A DNA stretch of 64,000 bases from Devosia sp. ZB163 (lineage in GTDB: Bacteria; Pseudomonadota; Alphaproteobacteria; Rhizobiales; Devosiaceae): assembly GCF_028613635.1 (NCBI RefSeq), contig NZ_JAQRMY010000002.1, positions 992,001 through 1,056,000 on the forward strand, read 5' to 3'. The position numbers and the translations under genes were made by a program. Shown here piece by piece: positions 19,144-28,511 of the stretch (position 1 is the first letter of the stretch; every line of letters starts with the position of its first letter). Below the pieces are notes generated by a model. It worked only from the letters and a program-made list of their open reading frames with translations, did no database searches and was not told where the DNA came from.

Positions 19144-20298
19144 TTGGCTAGAATCCACGCCAAACAGGCTTGGGTTGACTTCGACTTGCTCTTCTCGTCT
19201 CGCAAATTCCGTGCAGCCACCCGGCTGCTTGTGCTCGCCACGCTCGTGGCGCCGATTCTGGCTGCCTGCGGCGGAGCAGGGGGCTCCGTCCCGCATGTGA
19301 AGCGTGGCGCGTTCACCTCCAAGGAGTTTGGCGTCGCCGTCAGCCCGCGCCTCTCCAACGCCAGGAACCCGCCCAAGGGCGGCGGCCGCAACATGGTCGG
19401 CAAGCCCTACACGGTGCGCGGCGAGGTCTACACACCGCTCGAGAACCCGGTTGGCTACGTCGCCTCCGGTAGCGCCTCCTGGTACGGCAACGACTTCCAC
19501 GGCCGCCAGACCGCCAATGGCGAGATCTTCTCGGCCACTGGCATCTCCTGTGCCAGCCCGGTCCTTCCGCTCCCGAGCTACGTCCGCGTCACCAACGTCG
19601 AGAACGGCCGCTCGGTCGTCTGTCGCGTCAACGACCGCGGTCCGTATCTGCATGGTCGGGTCATGGACCTGAGCTATCGCACCGCCGAAATCCTCGGCTA
19701 CGCCAACAAGGGCGTCGGCCAGATGCAGGTCCAGTACATCGGCCCCGCGCCGCTCAATGGCGACGACACTCGCATGCTGCTCGCCAGCGTCGATCGTGCG
19801 ACCCATATGGAGCAGCAGACGACGCGCCTCGCCATGCTCGACAGGCCCGTCGCCGCCGGCACCACCGGCGGTCGGGTCAACTTCGGCTCCATGAACACCG
19901 CGGCTCCCGTGCCGACCGATCGGCCCGACCTCCTCGGCGACTTCATCGGCCTCTTCGGCTATGCCGAGAACGGTAGCGCGGACCGCGACATCACCGGCGC
20001 CCACGCGGCCGTCAACGCCATGGCGACCCAATCCGGCGCGCTCGAGGGCTGGGTAGCCTCCGTCGACGAGGACAAGCGGGCTATCAGGCTCCAGCTCGGG
20101 GTCTTCACCGATGCAACCGCGGCCGACGAAATCGCCCGCCGCTTCGCCTTCCTCGGTGCAGTTGACCAGGAAGCCGTGCGAATCCCTGGCGCCGATGCGA
20201 CTCGGCTCACGCTGACGCACCTCAAGCCCGGTGTTGCCCGGAATGACGCAATGGTGCTCGCACAGGAACTTGGCCTGAACGACCTCGTGCTCTATTAG
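19144..20298 (+). CDS. rlpA: Septal ring lytic transglycosylase RlpA family lipoprotein
   Basis: A 384-residue protein. A signal sequence leads to a lipobox LAAC at about residue 42, so it should be an outer-membrane lipoprotein. The double-psi beta-barrel domain carries GSASWYGNDFHGRQTANGE and VCRVNDRGPYLHGRVMDLS, the RlpA hallmarks. A C-terminal SPOR domain (RLQLGVFTDATAADEIARRF) would bind denuded septal glycan. RlpA cleaves glycan strands at division in Pseudomonas. The TTG at 19144, six bases after GGGA, is the best start; TTG 19186 is an alternative. A carboxypeptidase gene follows 39 bases later. Confidence 0.88.
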   Translation: MARIHAKQAWVDFDLLFSSRKFRAATRLLVLATLVAPILAACGGAGGSVPHVKRGAFTSKEFGVAVSPRLSNARNPPKGGGRNMVGKPYTVRGEVYTPLENPVGYVASGSASWYGNDFHGRQTANGEIFSATGISCASPVLPLPSYVRVTNVENGRSVVCRVNDRGPYLHGRVMDLSYRTAEILGYANKGVGQMQVQYIGPAPLNGDDTRMLLASVDRATHMEQQTTRLAMLDRPVAAGTTGGRVNFGSMNTAAPVPTDRPDLLGDFIGLFGYAENGSADRDITGAHAAVNAMATQSGALEGWVASVDEDKRAIRLQLGVFTDATAADEIARRFAFLGAVDQEAVRIPGADATRLTLTHLKPGVARNDAMVLAQELGLNDLVLY

Positions 20299-20337
20299 TC
20301 GGATACGGCCGTGTGGAGGCCGCGATGGGGTTGAATC

Positions 20338-21495
20338 GTGCGGACTTTCAGCCTGAAGCTTTTGGCGCTCTTTCTGGCTGTCTTCACGGCAGCCATCGGC
20401 GTGGCCAGTGCCCAGGATTTCGACACCAAGGCGAAGTTCGCCGTGCTGATGGACTACGAGTCCGGCACCATCCTTTTCCACAAGGCGGCTGACGATCAGC
20501 TCGAGCCGGCCAGCATGGCCAAGCTCATGACGCTGGCCGTGGTCTTCGACCAGCTCCAGACCAAGAAGCTCCAGCCGACCGACGAGTTCTTCATCTCCGA
20601 GCACGCCTGGCGCGACGGCGGCGCCTCCTCGGGCGGTTCCACCATGTTCGCCGAGCTCAACTCCAAGATCCAGGTGATGGACCTCGTTCGCTCCGTCATC
20701 ATCCAGTCCGGCAACGACGCCGCCATTGCGCTGGCCGAAGGCATCGCCGGCAGCGAGCCGGCCTTCGCCCACATGATGAACCAGCTCGGCACCGAGATCG
20801 GGCTCACCAACTCCAACTTCACCAACGCCACGGGCCTGCCGGATCCGGCGCAGTACTCGTCGGCGCGGGACCTCGCGACGATCGCGCGCTTTATCATCGC
20901 GCAGTTCCCCGAGTACTACCCGATCTTCGCCGAGAAGGAGTTCACCTGGAACAAGATCCGGCAGACGAACCGCAATTCGCTGCTCGAGATCGGTATCGGC
21001 GTTGACGGCCTGAAGACCGGCCACACCGAGGCCGCCGGGTATGGCGAGGTGGTTTCCACCGCATCGTCCGGCCGCCGCCTCATCGCCGTACTCCACGGCC
21101 TCAAGTCGATGAATGAACGCACCGAGGAAGCCCGCAAGCTCGTCACCTGGGGCACCCGCGGGTTCGAGCTGATCCCGGTCTATCCGGAGGGCCAGGTCGT
21201 CTCCCACGCCGACGTCTATGGCGGCAGCTCCGCGCAGGTTCCGCTGGTGGGCAAGGGCAGCATCGACCTGTTCCTGCCCAAGGGCGCCCAGAACTGCCCG
21301 CAGGCGACTGTCACCTACAAGGCGCCCATTCGCCCGCCTGTGAAGAAGGGCGACCAGATCGCCCAGCTCAATGTCATGTGCAATGGTGCTGTGGTACAGG
21401 TCACGCCGCTCTTTGCCGCTGAGGACGTCGGCGAGGGCGACATTGTCCGCAAGGCAGCCGACGCGTTCAAGGAACTGGCGCTCGGCTGGCTCTAG
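20338..21495 (+). CDS. D-alanyl-D-alanine carboxypeptidase (PBP5/6 type)
   Basis: A 385-residue penicillin-binding protein of the DacA/DacC/DacF group. It trims the terminal D-Ala of peptidoglycan stem peptides in the periplasm. A signal peptide ends at ASA-QDF. Active-site motifs are SMAK (SxxK), SGN and KTG (GVDGLKTGHT). The C-terminal PBP5_C domain and the amphipathic end KAADAFKELALGWL fit membrane association. It starts with GTG. The tandem with rlpA suggests linked control of wall remodelling. Confidence 0.92.
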   Translation: MRTFSLKLLALFLAVFTAAIGVASAQDFDTKAKFAVLMDYESGTILFHKAADDQLEPASMAKLMTLAVVFDQLQTKKLQPTDEFFISEHAWRDGGASSGGSTMFAELNSKIQVMDLVRSVIIQSGNDAAIALAEGIAGSEPAFAHMMNQLGTEIGLTNSNFTNATGLPDPAQYSSARDLATIARFIIAQFPEYYPIFAEKEFTWNKIRQTNRNSLLEIGIGVDGLKTGHTEAAGYGEVVSTASSGRRLIAVLHGLKSMNERTEEARKLVTWGTRGFELIPVYPEGQVVSHADVYGGSSAQVPLVGKGSIDLFLPKGAQNCPQATVTYKAPIRPPVKKGDQIAQLNVMCNGAVVQVTPLFAAEDVGEGDIVRKAADAFKELALGWL

Positions 21496-21559
21496 CTCTA
21501 AAGGACCGGCGGAAGTTCCCGGACTTCGACCGGACGAAAGATAGAGGAAAGCACGGCGA

Positions 21560-22246
21560 ATGCTCGATGTTCCGGGTAAGCCCGCGGCCAGATTCATCAC
21601 CTTTGAAGGCGGCGAGGGCGTCGGCAAGTCCACGCAGGTCAAGCGCCTGCTCGTCCGGCTCAACCGCATGGACATCGAAGCCGTCCGCACCCGTGAACCC
21701 GGCGGAACCCCCAAAGCCGAGGCCGTTCGGGCCTTCCTCCTGCAGGGCCGCTCCGAGAGCTGGGGCGCCGGCGCCGAAGCCGTCCTCTTCGCCGCAGCCC
21801 GCTACGACCACGTCAGCACACTGATCGCCCCCAGCCTCAACAGCGGCAAATGGGTCATCTCCGACCGCTTCCACGATTCCACCCGCGCCTATCAGGGCCT
21901 GACGGGCGGCGTCGACGAGAAGCTGATCCGCGGCCTCGAGGAACTCGCGCTCGACGGCCACCAGCCCGACATCACCTTCATTCTCGACATGGACCCCGCC
22001 GCCGCGTTCGCCCGCGTGCGCACCCGCGCCATCGAGAAGACGCTCGCCCAGACCGGGGATCGTTTCGAGAAGGAAGATCTCGAGTGGCACCGCCGCCTGC
22101 GGCAGGCCTTCCTCGCCATCGCCGACGCCAATCCCGACCGCTGCGTGGTCCTGCCGGCCGGCCAGTCCGAGGATGCGCTCGAGCAGGAGATCTGGGACAC
22201 GCTGACCCGGCGCTACCCCGAACTCGAGGCAAGGAAGGCCGGGTAA
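21560..22246 (+). CDS. tmk: Thymidylate kinase
   Basis: A 228-residue dTMP kinase. It makes dTDP from dTMP. The P-loop is FEGGEGVGKST, followed by REPGGTP (substrate site), the DR motif in SDRFHDSTRAYQG and the LID region. The stop TAA abuts the TTG start of holB directly, an order (tmk-holB-metG-tatD) that is common in alphaproteobacteria. Confidence 0.95.
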   Translation: MLDVPGKPAARFITFEGGEGVGKSTQVKRLLVRLNRMDIEAVRTREPGGTPKAEAVRAFLLQGRSESWGAGAEAVLFAAARYDHVSTLIAPSLNSGKWVISDRFHDSTRAYQGLTGGVDEKLIRGLEELALDGHQPDITFILDMDPAAAFARVRTRAIEKTLAQTGDRFEKEDLEWHRRLRQAFLAIADANPDRCVVLPAGQSEDALEQEIWDTLTRRYPELEARKAG

Positions 22247-23272
22247 TTGGACTTCCCCCAGCGCGAACCCGACCAGCTTGAGGGCGTCCCGCCCCCCGAG
22301 TACCAGCAGGCCGTCTACGGTCATGCCCAGGCCAGTGCCGCATTGCTGGAGCGGCTCAATGCCGGCCGGATGCCCGGTGGCGTCCTGATCCACGGTCCGC
22401 GCGGCATCGGCAAAGCCACGCTCGCCTTCGACCTCGCCCGGCGCATCTTCGAAGCGACCGGCGATGAATCGCCCCAGCACATCGCCGCCCAGGTCGCGGC
22501 CGGCGCCTATCCGAACCTGTTCGTGATGCGGAAGGCCCCGCGCGACACGGGCAAGGGCTACTACACCGTCATCCGAGTCGAGGAAGTCCGCGGCTTCATC
22601 GAGGAGATGCGCATGACGCGCGGCCGGGCCGGACATCGCATCGCGATCGTCGATCCGATCGACGACTGCAACGCCTCCTCGGCCAACGCGCTTCTGAAAA
22701 TCCTCGAGGAACCGCCGGCGGATACGACCTTCCTGCTCGTCTCGCACCGACCGGGCTCGCTCCTGCCGACCATCAAGTCCCGCTGCTTCCAGGTAGCGCT
22801 GCGCCCCGTGTCCGATGCCGACGTCCGCACCGTCCTGGAGCAGAACAGCGCCGACCCGGCGCTCGTCGACCGTGCTGTCTCCCTTGCCGGTGGCAAGCCG
22901 CGCCGGGCCTTCGAGGCCATGCTGCTGGGGGAGGGCGGCACGCTCACGCTGCTTCAGTCCTGGCTTGCCAATCCGTCCGGCTCGGCCGCTCCGCGCCTGG
23001 CGCTGGCCGACGCACTGGGCGGCGACCGGGAGTCGGCCGAACTGCGCTTCGCGCGCGACATCATTGCCGACTGGATCGCCGATGAAGCGAAGGCCGCGGC
23101 CTTCGCCGCTGATGGTGCCCGGCTTGCCTCGGCCAACGAGCTATGGGACAAGGCCCAGCTTTCACTCGCCGATGCCGATGAATACAACCTCGACATGCGG
23201 CAGACCCTGGTCGCCATTTTCGACGCGATCCGGAAACACCATCAGTTGAGCGTCGCCCCGTCCGCCCCATGA
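22247..23272 (+). CDS. holB: DNA polymerase III subunit delta'
   Basis: A 341-residue clamp-loader subunit. The AAA+ domain shows LIHGPRGIGKATLAFDLARR (P-loop), RIAIVDPIDDCNASSANALL and KILEEPPADTTFLLVSHRPG with the sensor region, then the SRC motif in KSRCFQ. The GKAT P-loop departs from GKT/S, as is usual for the non-hydrolysing delta' subunit. It starts with TTG right after the tmk stop, eight bases behind AGGAAGG. The stop overlaps the metG start (ATGA). Confidence 0.92.
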   Translation: MDFPQREPDQLEGVPPPEYQQAVYGHAQASAALLERLNAGRMPGGVLIHGPRGIGKATLAFDLARRIFEATGDESPQHIAAQVAAGAYPNLFVMRKAPRDTGKGYYTVIRVEEVRGFIEEMRMTRGRAGHRIAIVDPIDDCNASSANALLKILEEPPADTTFLLVSHRPGSLLPTIKSRCFQVALRPVSDADVRTVLEQNSADPALVDRAVSLAGGKPRRAFEAMLLGEGGTLTLLQSWLANPSGSAAPRLALADALGGDRESAELRFARDIIADWIADEAKAAAFAADGARLASANELWDKAQLSLADADEYNLDMRQTLVAIFDAIRKHHQLSVAPSAP

Positions 23273-24816
23273 CCGATTCATTCTACGTCACCACCGCCAT
23301 CGCTTATCCCAACGGCGAGCCCCATATCGGCCACGCCTACGAGATGATCACGACCGACGCGATTGCCCGCTGGGCCCGGCTGCAGGGGAAGGACACCTTC
23401 TTCCTCACCGGCACCGACGAGCACGGCATCAAGATGGTGCAGACAGCCGCCGCACAGGGCATCACCGCCCGCGAGCTGGCCGACCGCAACGCCGCCCGCT
23501 TCCGCGACCTCGCGGCGCGCCTCGACGTCTCGAACGACGATTTCATCCGCACCACCGAGCCGCGCCACTACGAGGCGAGCCAGGAGATCTGGCGCAAGAT
23601 GGCCGCCAGCAACAATGGCGACATCTACCAGTCGACCTACAAGGGCTGGTACTCGGTCCGCGACGAAGCCTATTTCGACGAGGACGAGCTTACGGACGGC
23701 GAAGGCGGCAAGAAGTTCGCGCCAACAGGGGCCGAGGTGAAGTGGGTCGAGGAAGACAGCTACTTCTTCCGCCTCTCCGCCTATCAGGACCGGCTTTTGA
23801 AGCTGTACGAGGACCGGCCGGATTTCATCGCACCTGAAGAGCGCCGCAACGAGATCGTCTCGTTCGTGAAGGCCGGCCTGCGCGACATCTCGATCAGTCG
23901 CACCACCTTCGACTGGGGCATTCCGGTGCCGGGCGCGCCAGGGCACGTGATGTACGTGTGGGTCGACGCGCTCACCAACTACATCACCGGCGTCGGCTAT
24001 CCGGATGCCAGCTCAGAGCAGTTCAAGAAGTTCTGGCCGGCAAACCTGCACGTCATCGGCAAGGACATCATCCGCTTCCACACCGTCTACTGGCCGGCCT
24101 TCCTGATGAGCGCCGGCATCGATGTGCCGCACCGCGTCTTCGCTCACGGCTTCCTGACTTCGGAAGGGAAGAAGATGTCGAAGTCGGTCGGCAACATCGT
24201 CGATCCGCACGAGCAGCTCGACCTCTACGGCACCGATCCGGTCCGCTGGTACTGCGTGCGCGAGGTCAGCTTCGGCCAGGACGGCGACTGGGGCCGCGAG
24301 AAGTTCATCAACCGGAACAACTCCGACCTCGCCAACAACTTCGGCAACCTGGCGCAGCGCTCGCTGTCGATGATCCAGAAGAACTTTGGCGGCGCGCTCC
24401 CTGAGGCGCAGCCGACCGAGGCCGAGCGCGCCATCGTCGCCACGGCCATGGAGACCATCGGCAGGATGGATCTCGCCATGAAGACCCAGCAGATCCACGA
24501 GGCCGCCGGCGAGCTCACGACACTCCTCAACGCCGCCAACCTCTACTTCGCCGACCAGGCGCCGTGGGGACTGAAGGCCGACCTGCCGCGCATGGGCACG
24601 ATCCTCGCAACCACGGCCGATATCGTCCGCCGCGCCGCCATCGCGGCGCAGGCGTTCGTCCCGGGCTCCGCGGCGAAGTTCCTCGATGCCCTGGCGGTAC
24701 CGGCGGATCAGCGCCTGCTGAGCCACGCGCTCGGCGCGTCCGGCGTTCCCGCGGGAACCGTCTTGCCGCCGCCCGAGCCTGTGTTCAAGAAGTTCGAGCA
24801 CGCAAAGACGGCATAG
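23269..24816 (+). CDS. metG: Methionyl-tRNA synthetase
   Basis: A 515-residue class I MetRS. Signatures are the HIGH motif in GEPHIGHAYE, TGTDEHG, the WGIPVPG strand, and KMSKS in GKKMSKSVGN. It lacks the Cys knuckle of the E. coli enzyme and the C-terminal tRNA-binding extension, the compact alphaproteobacterial type. The start overlaps the holB stop by four bases. tatD begins four bases after its stop. Confidence 0.96.
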   Translation: MTDSFYVTTAIAYPNGEPHIGHAYEMITTDAIARWARLQGKDTFFLTGTDEHGIKMVQTAAAQGITARELADRNAARFRDLAARLDVSNDDFIRTTEPRHYEASQEIWRKMAASNNGDIYQSTYKGWYSVRDEAYFDEDELTDGEGGKKFAPTGAEVKWVEEDSYFFRLSAYQDRLLKLYEDRPDFIAPEERRNEIVSFVKAGLRDISISRTTFDWGIPVPGAPGHVMYVWVDALTNYITGVGYPDASSEQFKKFWPANLHVIGKDIIRFHTVYWPAFLMSAGIDVPHRVFAHGFLTSEGKKMSKSVGNIVDPHEQLDLYGTDPVRWYCVREVSFGQDGDWGREKFINRNNSDLANNFGNLAQRSLSMIQKNFGGALPEAQPTEAERAIVATAMETIGRMDLAMKTQQIHEAAGELTTLLNAANLYFADQAPWGLKADLPRMGTILATTADIVRRAAIAAQAFVPGSAAKFLDALAVPADQRLLSHALGASGVPAGTVLPPPEPVFKKFEHAKTA

Positions 24817-24820
24817 GCCA

Positions 24821-25597
24821 ATGCTGATCGACTCGCACTGCCATCTCGATTTCCCCGAACTCGCCGCCGATCGCGCCGGCGTGCTCGCCCGTGCCAAGGC
24901 AGCCGGGATCGACGGCATGGTCACCATCTCGACGCGCGTAAAGCGCTTCGACGAGATCAGGGCCATCGCCGAGGAGAATGCCGAGGTCTGGTGCTCGGTC
25001 GGCACGCATCCGCACCATGCGGACGAGGAGCTCGACATCTTCACCGAGGACCTGGTCCGCCTCAGCGAGCATCCCAAGTGCGTCGCCATCGGCGAAGCGG
25101 GTCTCGATTACTTCTACGACAACGCGCCCAAGGAGGCGCAGGAGACCGGTCTGCGCCGACACATCGCCGCGTCGCGCCTCACCGGTCTGCCTTTGGTCAT
25201 CCATTCCCGTTCAGCTGACGTTCATATGGGGGCGGTTCTGGCTGAAGAAATGGGGCAGGGGACCTTCCCTTTCGTGCTCCACTGCTTCACCGGCGGTGCC
25301 GATCTCGCCCGCCAGGCGCTGGACCTGGGCGGCTACATTTCCTTCTCCGGCATCATCACCTTCAAGAACGCCGAGGAGATCCGCGAGGTCGCGAAATTCG
25401 TTCCGGCTGACCGCTATCTCGTTGAGACAGATGCACCTTATCTGGCTCCCGTGCCGCATCGCGGCGGCACGAACGAACCGAGTTTCGTAGCCCACACCGC
25501 CGCCAAGGTCGCCGAAGTCCGGGGCGTCGGCCTCGATCAGGTCGGCACTGAGACGACCGACAACTTTTTCCGTTTGTTCTCAAAGGCTAAGGCGTAA
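24821..25597 (+). CDS. tatD: TatD-family metal-dependent hydrolase
   Basis: A 258-residue TIM-barrel metallohydrolase. Metal ligands appear in DSHCHLDF, in the Glu of AIGEAGLDYFYD, and in His of VIHSR and LHCFTGG; ETDAPYLAP closes the barrel. TatD/YcfH proteins are Mg-dependent DNases linked to repair and quality control. It sits directly after metG, and its stop (TAATG) overlaps the start of the next gene. Confidence 0.92.
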   Translation: MLIDSHCHLDFPELAADRAGVLARAKAAGIDGMVTISTRVKRFDEIRAIAEENAEVWCSVGTHPHHADEELDIFTEDLVRLSEHPKCVAIGEAGLDYFYDNAPKEAQETGLRRHIAASRLTGLPLVIHSRSADVHMGAVLAEEMGQGTFPFVLHCFTGGADLARQALDLGGYISFSGIITFKNAEEIREVAKFVPADRYLVETDAPYLAPVPHRGGTNEPSFVAHTAAKVAEVRGVGLDQVGTETTDNFFRLFSKAKA

Positions 25598-26436
25598 TGC
25601 CTGAAGCACAGCGCATCGTCGCGACGATCATGGGATGCGGCTCGTCGGGTGGCGTGCCGCGCATCGGCGGCCACTGGGGCGTCTGCGATCCGGACAATCC
25701 CAAGAACCGCCGCAGCCGCTGCTCGCTGCTGATCGAGGGCTATTCGGCCGGCTCGGACGAACCCACGCGCATCATCGTCGATACCGGCTGCGACCTGCGC
25801 GAGCAGTTGCTGCGCGCCGAGGTGGATCGCGTCGAAGCCGTGCTCTACACGCACGAGCACGCCGACCACACGCACGGCATCGACGACCTGCGCGTCCTGG
25901 CGCTTAACAACCGCAGGCGCGTCGACGTCTACTTCAGCGCCGAAGCCGCCAACCGGATCGTGCCGAGCTTTGCCTACTGCTTCACGGCGCCGCCGGGCTC
26001 CGGCTATCCGCCGATCCTCAACCAGCACCTGATCGAAGCCGGCCACCCGCTGACCGTAGACGGGCCGGGCGGTTCGATCACCGTCCTGCCGTTCCGCCAG
26101 GATCACGGCGACATCAACTCGTTGGGTTTCCGGGTGCAGGATTTCGCGTACTCGTGCGACCTAAGCGGCATTCCAGACGCCTCGCGCGGGGCCGTCAGCG
26201 GGCTCCACACCTGGGTGCTCGATGCACTGCGGCCCACGCCGCATCCGAGCCACCTGAGCCTCTCCGAAGCGCTTGATCTGGTCGAGGAACTGCGCCCACG
26301 CCACGCAGTGCTCACCAACCTCCATATCGACCTCGACTACGCCCAGACCGACGCAATGACGCCGGACCACGTCCGGCCGGCGTTCGATGGCCTGCAGATC
26401 GACGTCACCGCAGGCGAGATCATCAGTCCTCGCTAG
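25597..26436 (+). CDS. MBL-fold phosphodiesterase (PhnP-like)
   Basis: A 279-residue metallo-beta-lactamase-fold protein. IMGCGSSGGVPRIG and the Cys-bearing CDPDNPKNRRSRCSLLIE opening, then the metal motif THEHADHTHGID, then FRQDHGD and the late His in LTNLHIDLDY are as in PhnP-type cyclic phosphodiesterases. The tatD-MBL pair after metG is widely conserved in alphaproteobacteria. The true substrate in this group is not known to me. The start codon shares a base with the tatD stop. Confidence 0.88.
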   Translation: MPEAQRIVATIMGCGSSGGVPRIGGHWGVCDPDNPKNRRSRCSLLIEGYSAGSDEPTRIIVDTGCDLREQLLRAEVDRVEAVLYTHEHADHTHGIDDLRVLALNNRRRVDVYFSAEAANRIVPSFAYCFTAPPGSGYPPILNQHLIEAGHPLTVDGPGGSITVLPFRQDHGDINSLGFRVQDFAYSCDLSGIPDASRGAVSGLHTWVLDALRPTPHPSHLSLSEALDLVEELRPRHAVLTNLHIDLDYAQTDAMTPDHVRPAFDGLQIDVTAGEIISPR

Positions 26437-26484
26437 CCACAGCTGGCGCTACTATCGCCGCCACACCACGGAGCCACGCCACCA

Positions 26485-26865
26485 ATGATTGAAGTCATCA
26501 ACACCGGCATCGCGCCGTCCAGCGGTCCTATCAACGACTGCGTGCGCGCCGGCAATCACGTCTGGCTCGTTGTGCTGGCCGAAGATCCGAAGACCGGCAA
26601 GATCACCGACGGCGACATCGAGGCACAGACGCGTCAGGCGCTGTCGAACCTCAAGCAAGCGATCAACGCCGCCGGTGGCGAGCTCACCAACATCGTCCAG
26701 GTGCAGATCTTCCTCGTCGACAGCGCCGACGCGGCGGGCATGAACCGTGTGTATGTCGAGTTCTTCAACACCAAGCCATATCCGATCCGTGCCACAGTGG
26801 TGGTCAAGGAACTGCTGGCCAAGGGGCTGAGGATCGAGATCACCGCAACAGCGGTACTGGAGTAG
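26485..26865 (+). CDS. RidA-family protein
   Basis: A 126-residue YjgF/YER057c/UK114 protein. IEVINTGIAPSSGPINDCVR, the middle GDIEAQTRQALSNLKQAINA and NIVQVQIFLVD are family marks, and the C-terminal VKELLAKGLRIEITATAVL matches the R-x-E-I region. RidA trimers hydrolyse reactive enamine/imine intermediates from PLP enzymes. The usual PR-x(5)-VEV signature is here PIRATVVVKELLAKGLRIEI, so it may be a non-canonical member. Confidence 0.85.
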   Translation: MIEVINTGIAPSSGPINDCVRAGNHVWLVVLAEDPKTGKITDGDIEAQTRQALSNLKQAINAAGGELTNIVQVQIFLVDSADAAGMNRVYVEFFNTKPYPIRATVVVKELLAKGLRIEITATAVLE

Positions 26866-26914
26866 AGCTGTACGGACAACCGCCAGCCGTTCAGTTCGCT
26901 CAACGAGATAGTTC

Positions 26915-26930
26915 CATAATATATCTTATG
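26915..26930. promoter_or_regulatory. AT-rich dyad upstream of the hydratase gene
   Basis: CATAATATATCTTATG is symmetric at 14 of 16 bases, in a region otherwise above 60 % G+C. It lies 20 bases before the start codon of the hydratase-family gene and five bases ahead of its ribosome site. The position fits an operator or a -10 region; GntR-type regulators use sites of this look. No regulator gene is adjacent. Confidence 0.4.
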
Positions 26931-26950
26931 CGAATGGAGGATTGTCAGAT

Positions 26951-27688
26951 ATGCCGACCGAAGCCGACCTCACCCAGCAGCTCATTGAGGCCCAGCGTGC
27001 CGGCCGGCACGACGTCGACGCCGCCCCCTATGCTGCGCTCGATCGTGCAGCCGCTCTCCGCATCCAGTCCGCGACGATGAGCGCGCTCGGCGAGACGCCG
27101 GCGCTGCTCAAGACGATCGTCACGCCGGACGGCCTTGGTGCCTGTGCGCCGATCTACCGTTCCCGCGTCGGCAACAGTGGCGCGCTGCAACTGTCGTCGC
27201 CGACGATCACCGGGCTCGAGGTCGAGGTCGGCCTGGTGCTGGCCAGCGACCTCAGCACCGAGGCCGCCAACCGCGACGAGATCGACATCATCGAGGCGAT
27301 CAGCCACTACTTCGTCGGCATTGAGATCTGCGGTACGCGCTACACCGATCGCTCGCTGTCTGGCGTCAATGGCGGCCTCGCAGACAACGCCTCGGCGTAT
27401 GGCTACGTCTTCGACCCATCTCACCGCGACGCCGGCGCCGAGATCGAGAACTACGACGTGCACCTCGAGTTCGCCGGCAACGAGATCTGGTCTGCGCCGG
27501 CCAAGCACTCGTTTGGCACGGTGCTCAACTCGTTCATCGCCTACGCCAAGAACCAGAACCCGGCATTCCCGCTGAAGGCAGGCACCGTGGTGACTACCGG
27601 TTCGCTGTGCGGCCTCGTGCCCGTCTCCGGCACCGGTCATGTGGTCGGCCGCCTGGGCAACCACGCCGTCAGCTTTGATATCACCTGA
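26951..27688 (+). CDS. 2-keto-4-pentenoate hydratase / FAH-family protein
   Basis: A 245-residue member of the hydratase/decarboxylase branch of the fumarylacetoacetase superfamily. GLEVEVGLVLASDL holds the usual Glu-x-Glu metal ligands, HYFVGIEICGTRYTD and GLADNASAYGYV follow, and the C-terminal KAGTVVTTGSLCGLVPVSGTG matches the family's TGS...G motif. Such enzymes hydrate 2-hydroxypentadienoates in aromatic degradation, but no other meta-pathway gene is near. I prefer ATG 26951, ten bases after TGGAGG, to the TTG at 26942. Confidence 0.82.
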   Translation: MPTEADLTQQLIEAQRAGRHDVDAAPYAALDRAAALRIQSATMSALGETPALLKTIVTPDGLGACAPIYRSRVGNSGALQLSSPTITGLEVEVGLVLASDLSTEAANRDEIDIIEAISHYFVGIEICGTRYTDRSLSGVNGGLADNASAYGYVFDPSHRDAGAEIENYDVHLEFAGNEIWSAPAKHSFGTVLNSFIAYAKNQNPAFPLKAGTVVTTGSLCGLVPVSGTGHVVGRLGNHAVSFDIT

Positions 27689-27695
27689 GGCACCG

Positions 27696-28511
27696 ATGCA
27701 GCCCTCGCGCGACATTTCCCGTCTCATCGAGATCATGGCCGCCCTTCGCAACCCGGATGGCGGCTGTCCGTGGGATCTGGAGCAGGATTTCGCCAGCATC
27801 CGCCACTACACCATCGAGGAGGCCTACGAGGTCGCCGACGCTATCGAGCGCGAGGACTATGCGGACCTGCGCGATGAACTTGGCGACCTCCTGCTCCAGC
27901 CCGTCTACCACGCGCAGATGGCCTCCGAACGTGGGTTGTTCGACATCGGCGACGTCGTCTACGCCATCACCGAGAAGCTGATCCGGCGTCATCCCCATGT
28001 TTTCGGTGAGGAAGCCGCACGTAGTGCTGGCGGCGCCAAGGCCAAGTGGGACGAGGTGAAGGCCGACGAACGGGCGAAGAAGGCTGAACGGAAGCAGGTG
28101 CCCTCCTCCATCCTCGACGACGTTCCGCACGCCCTGCCCGCCCTCGCTCGCGCCGAAAAACTCAGCCGCCGCGCCGCCTCCGTGCAGTTCGACTGGCCGG
28201 ACTGGCGCCAGACGCTGGCGAAGGTCCGCGAGGAGCTCGACGAAGTCGCGGAGGCCGCGGAGGCGGGCAACACCGCGGAGGTCCAGGAGGAGCTGGGCGA
28301 CCTGCTGTTCGCAGTCGCCAACCTGGCCCGCAAGCTTGGTGTCGAAGGCGAATCCGCGCTGCGCGACGCCAACGTCAAGTTCGACCGTCGCTTCCGCTAC
28401 GTCGAAGCCCGCGCCAACGAAGACGCTGTCCCTCTCGCCGAAGCCGGCCTCGACCGGCTCGACGGGTATTGGAACGAGATCCGGGCCAAGGAGCGCTCAG
28501 GCGGCGTCTGA
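27696..28511 (+). CDS. mazG: Nucleoside triphosphate pyrophosphohydrolase MazG
   Basis: A 271-residue MazG with two tandem MazG domains. The first has GGCPWDLEQDF and EEAYEVADAIE...DLRDELGDLLLQ, the second EELDEVAEAAE...EVQEELGDLLFAVANLARK; both carry the ExxE-x(12-28)-ExxD metal motif. It hydrolyses non-canonical NTPs. TGAGG lies five bases before ATG 27696. Its 3' end overlaps the convergent hflX by 15 bases. Confidence 0.94.
   Translation: MQPSRDISRLIEIMAALRNPDGGCPWDLEQDFASIRHYTIEEAYEVADAIEREDYADLRDELGDLLLQPVYHAQMASERGLFDIGDVVYAITEKLIRRHPHVFGEEAARSAGGAKAKWDEVKADERAKKAERKQVPSSILDDVPHALPALARAEKLSRRAASVQFDWPDWRQTLAKVREELDEVAEAAEAGNTAEVQEELGDLLFAVANLARKLGVEGESALRDANVKFDRRFRYVEARANEDAVPLAEAGLDRLDGYWNEIRAKERSGGV

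Noticed and set aside
18976-21714. A 912-residue open frame on the - strand opposite rlpA and the carboxypeptidase gene.
   Set aside because: It spans two well-supported genes and an intergenic repeat, has no recognisable domain and is explained by third-position GC bias.
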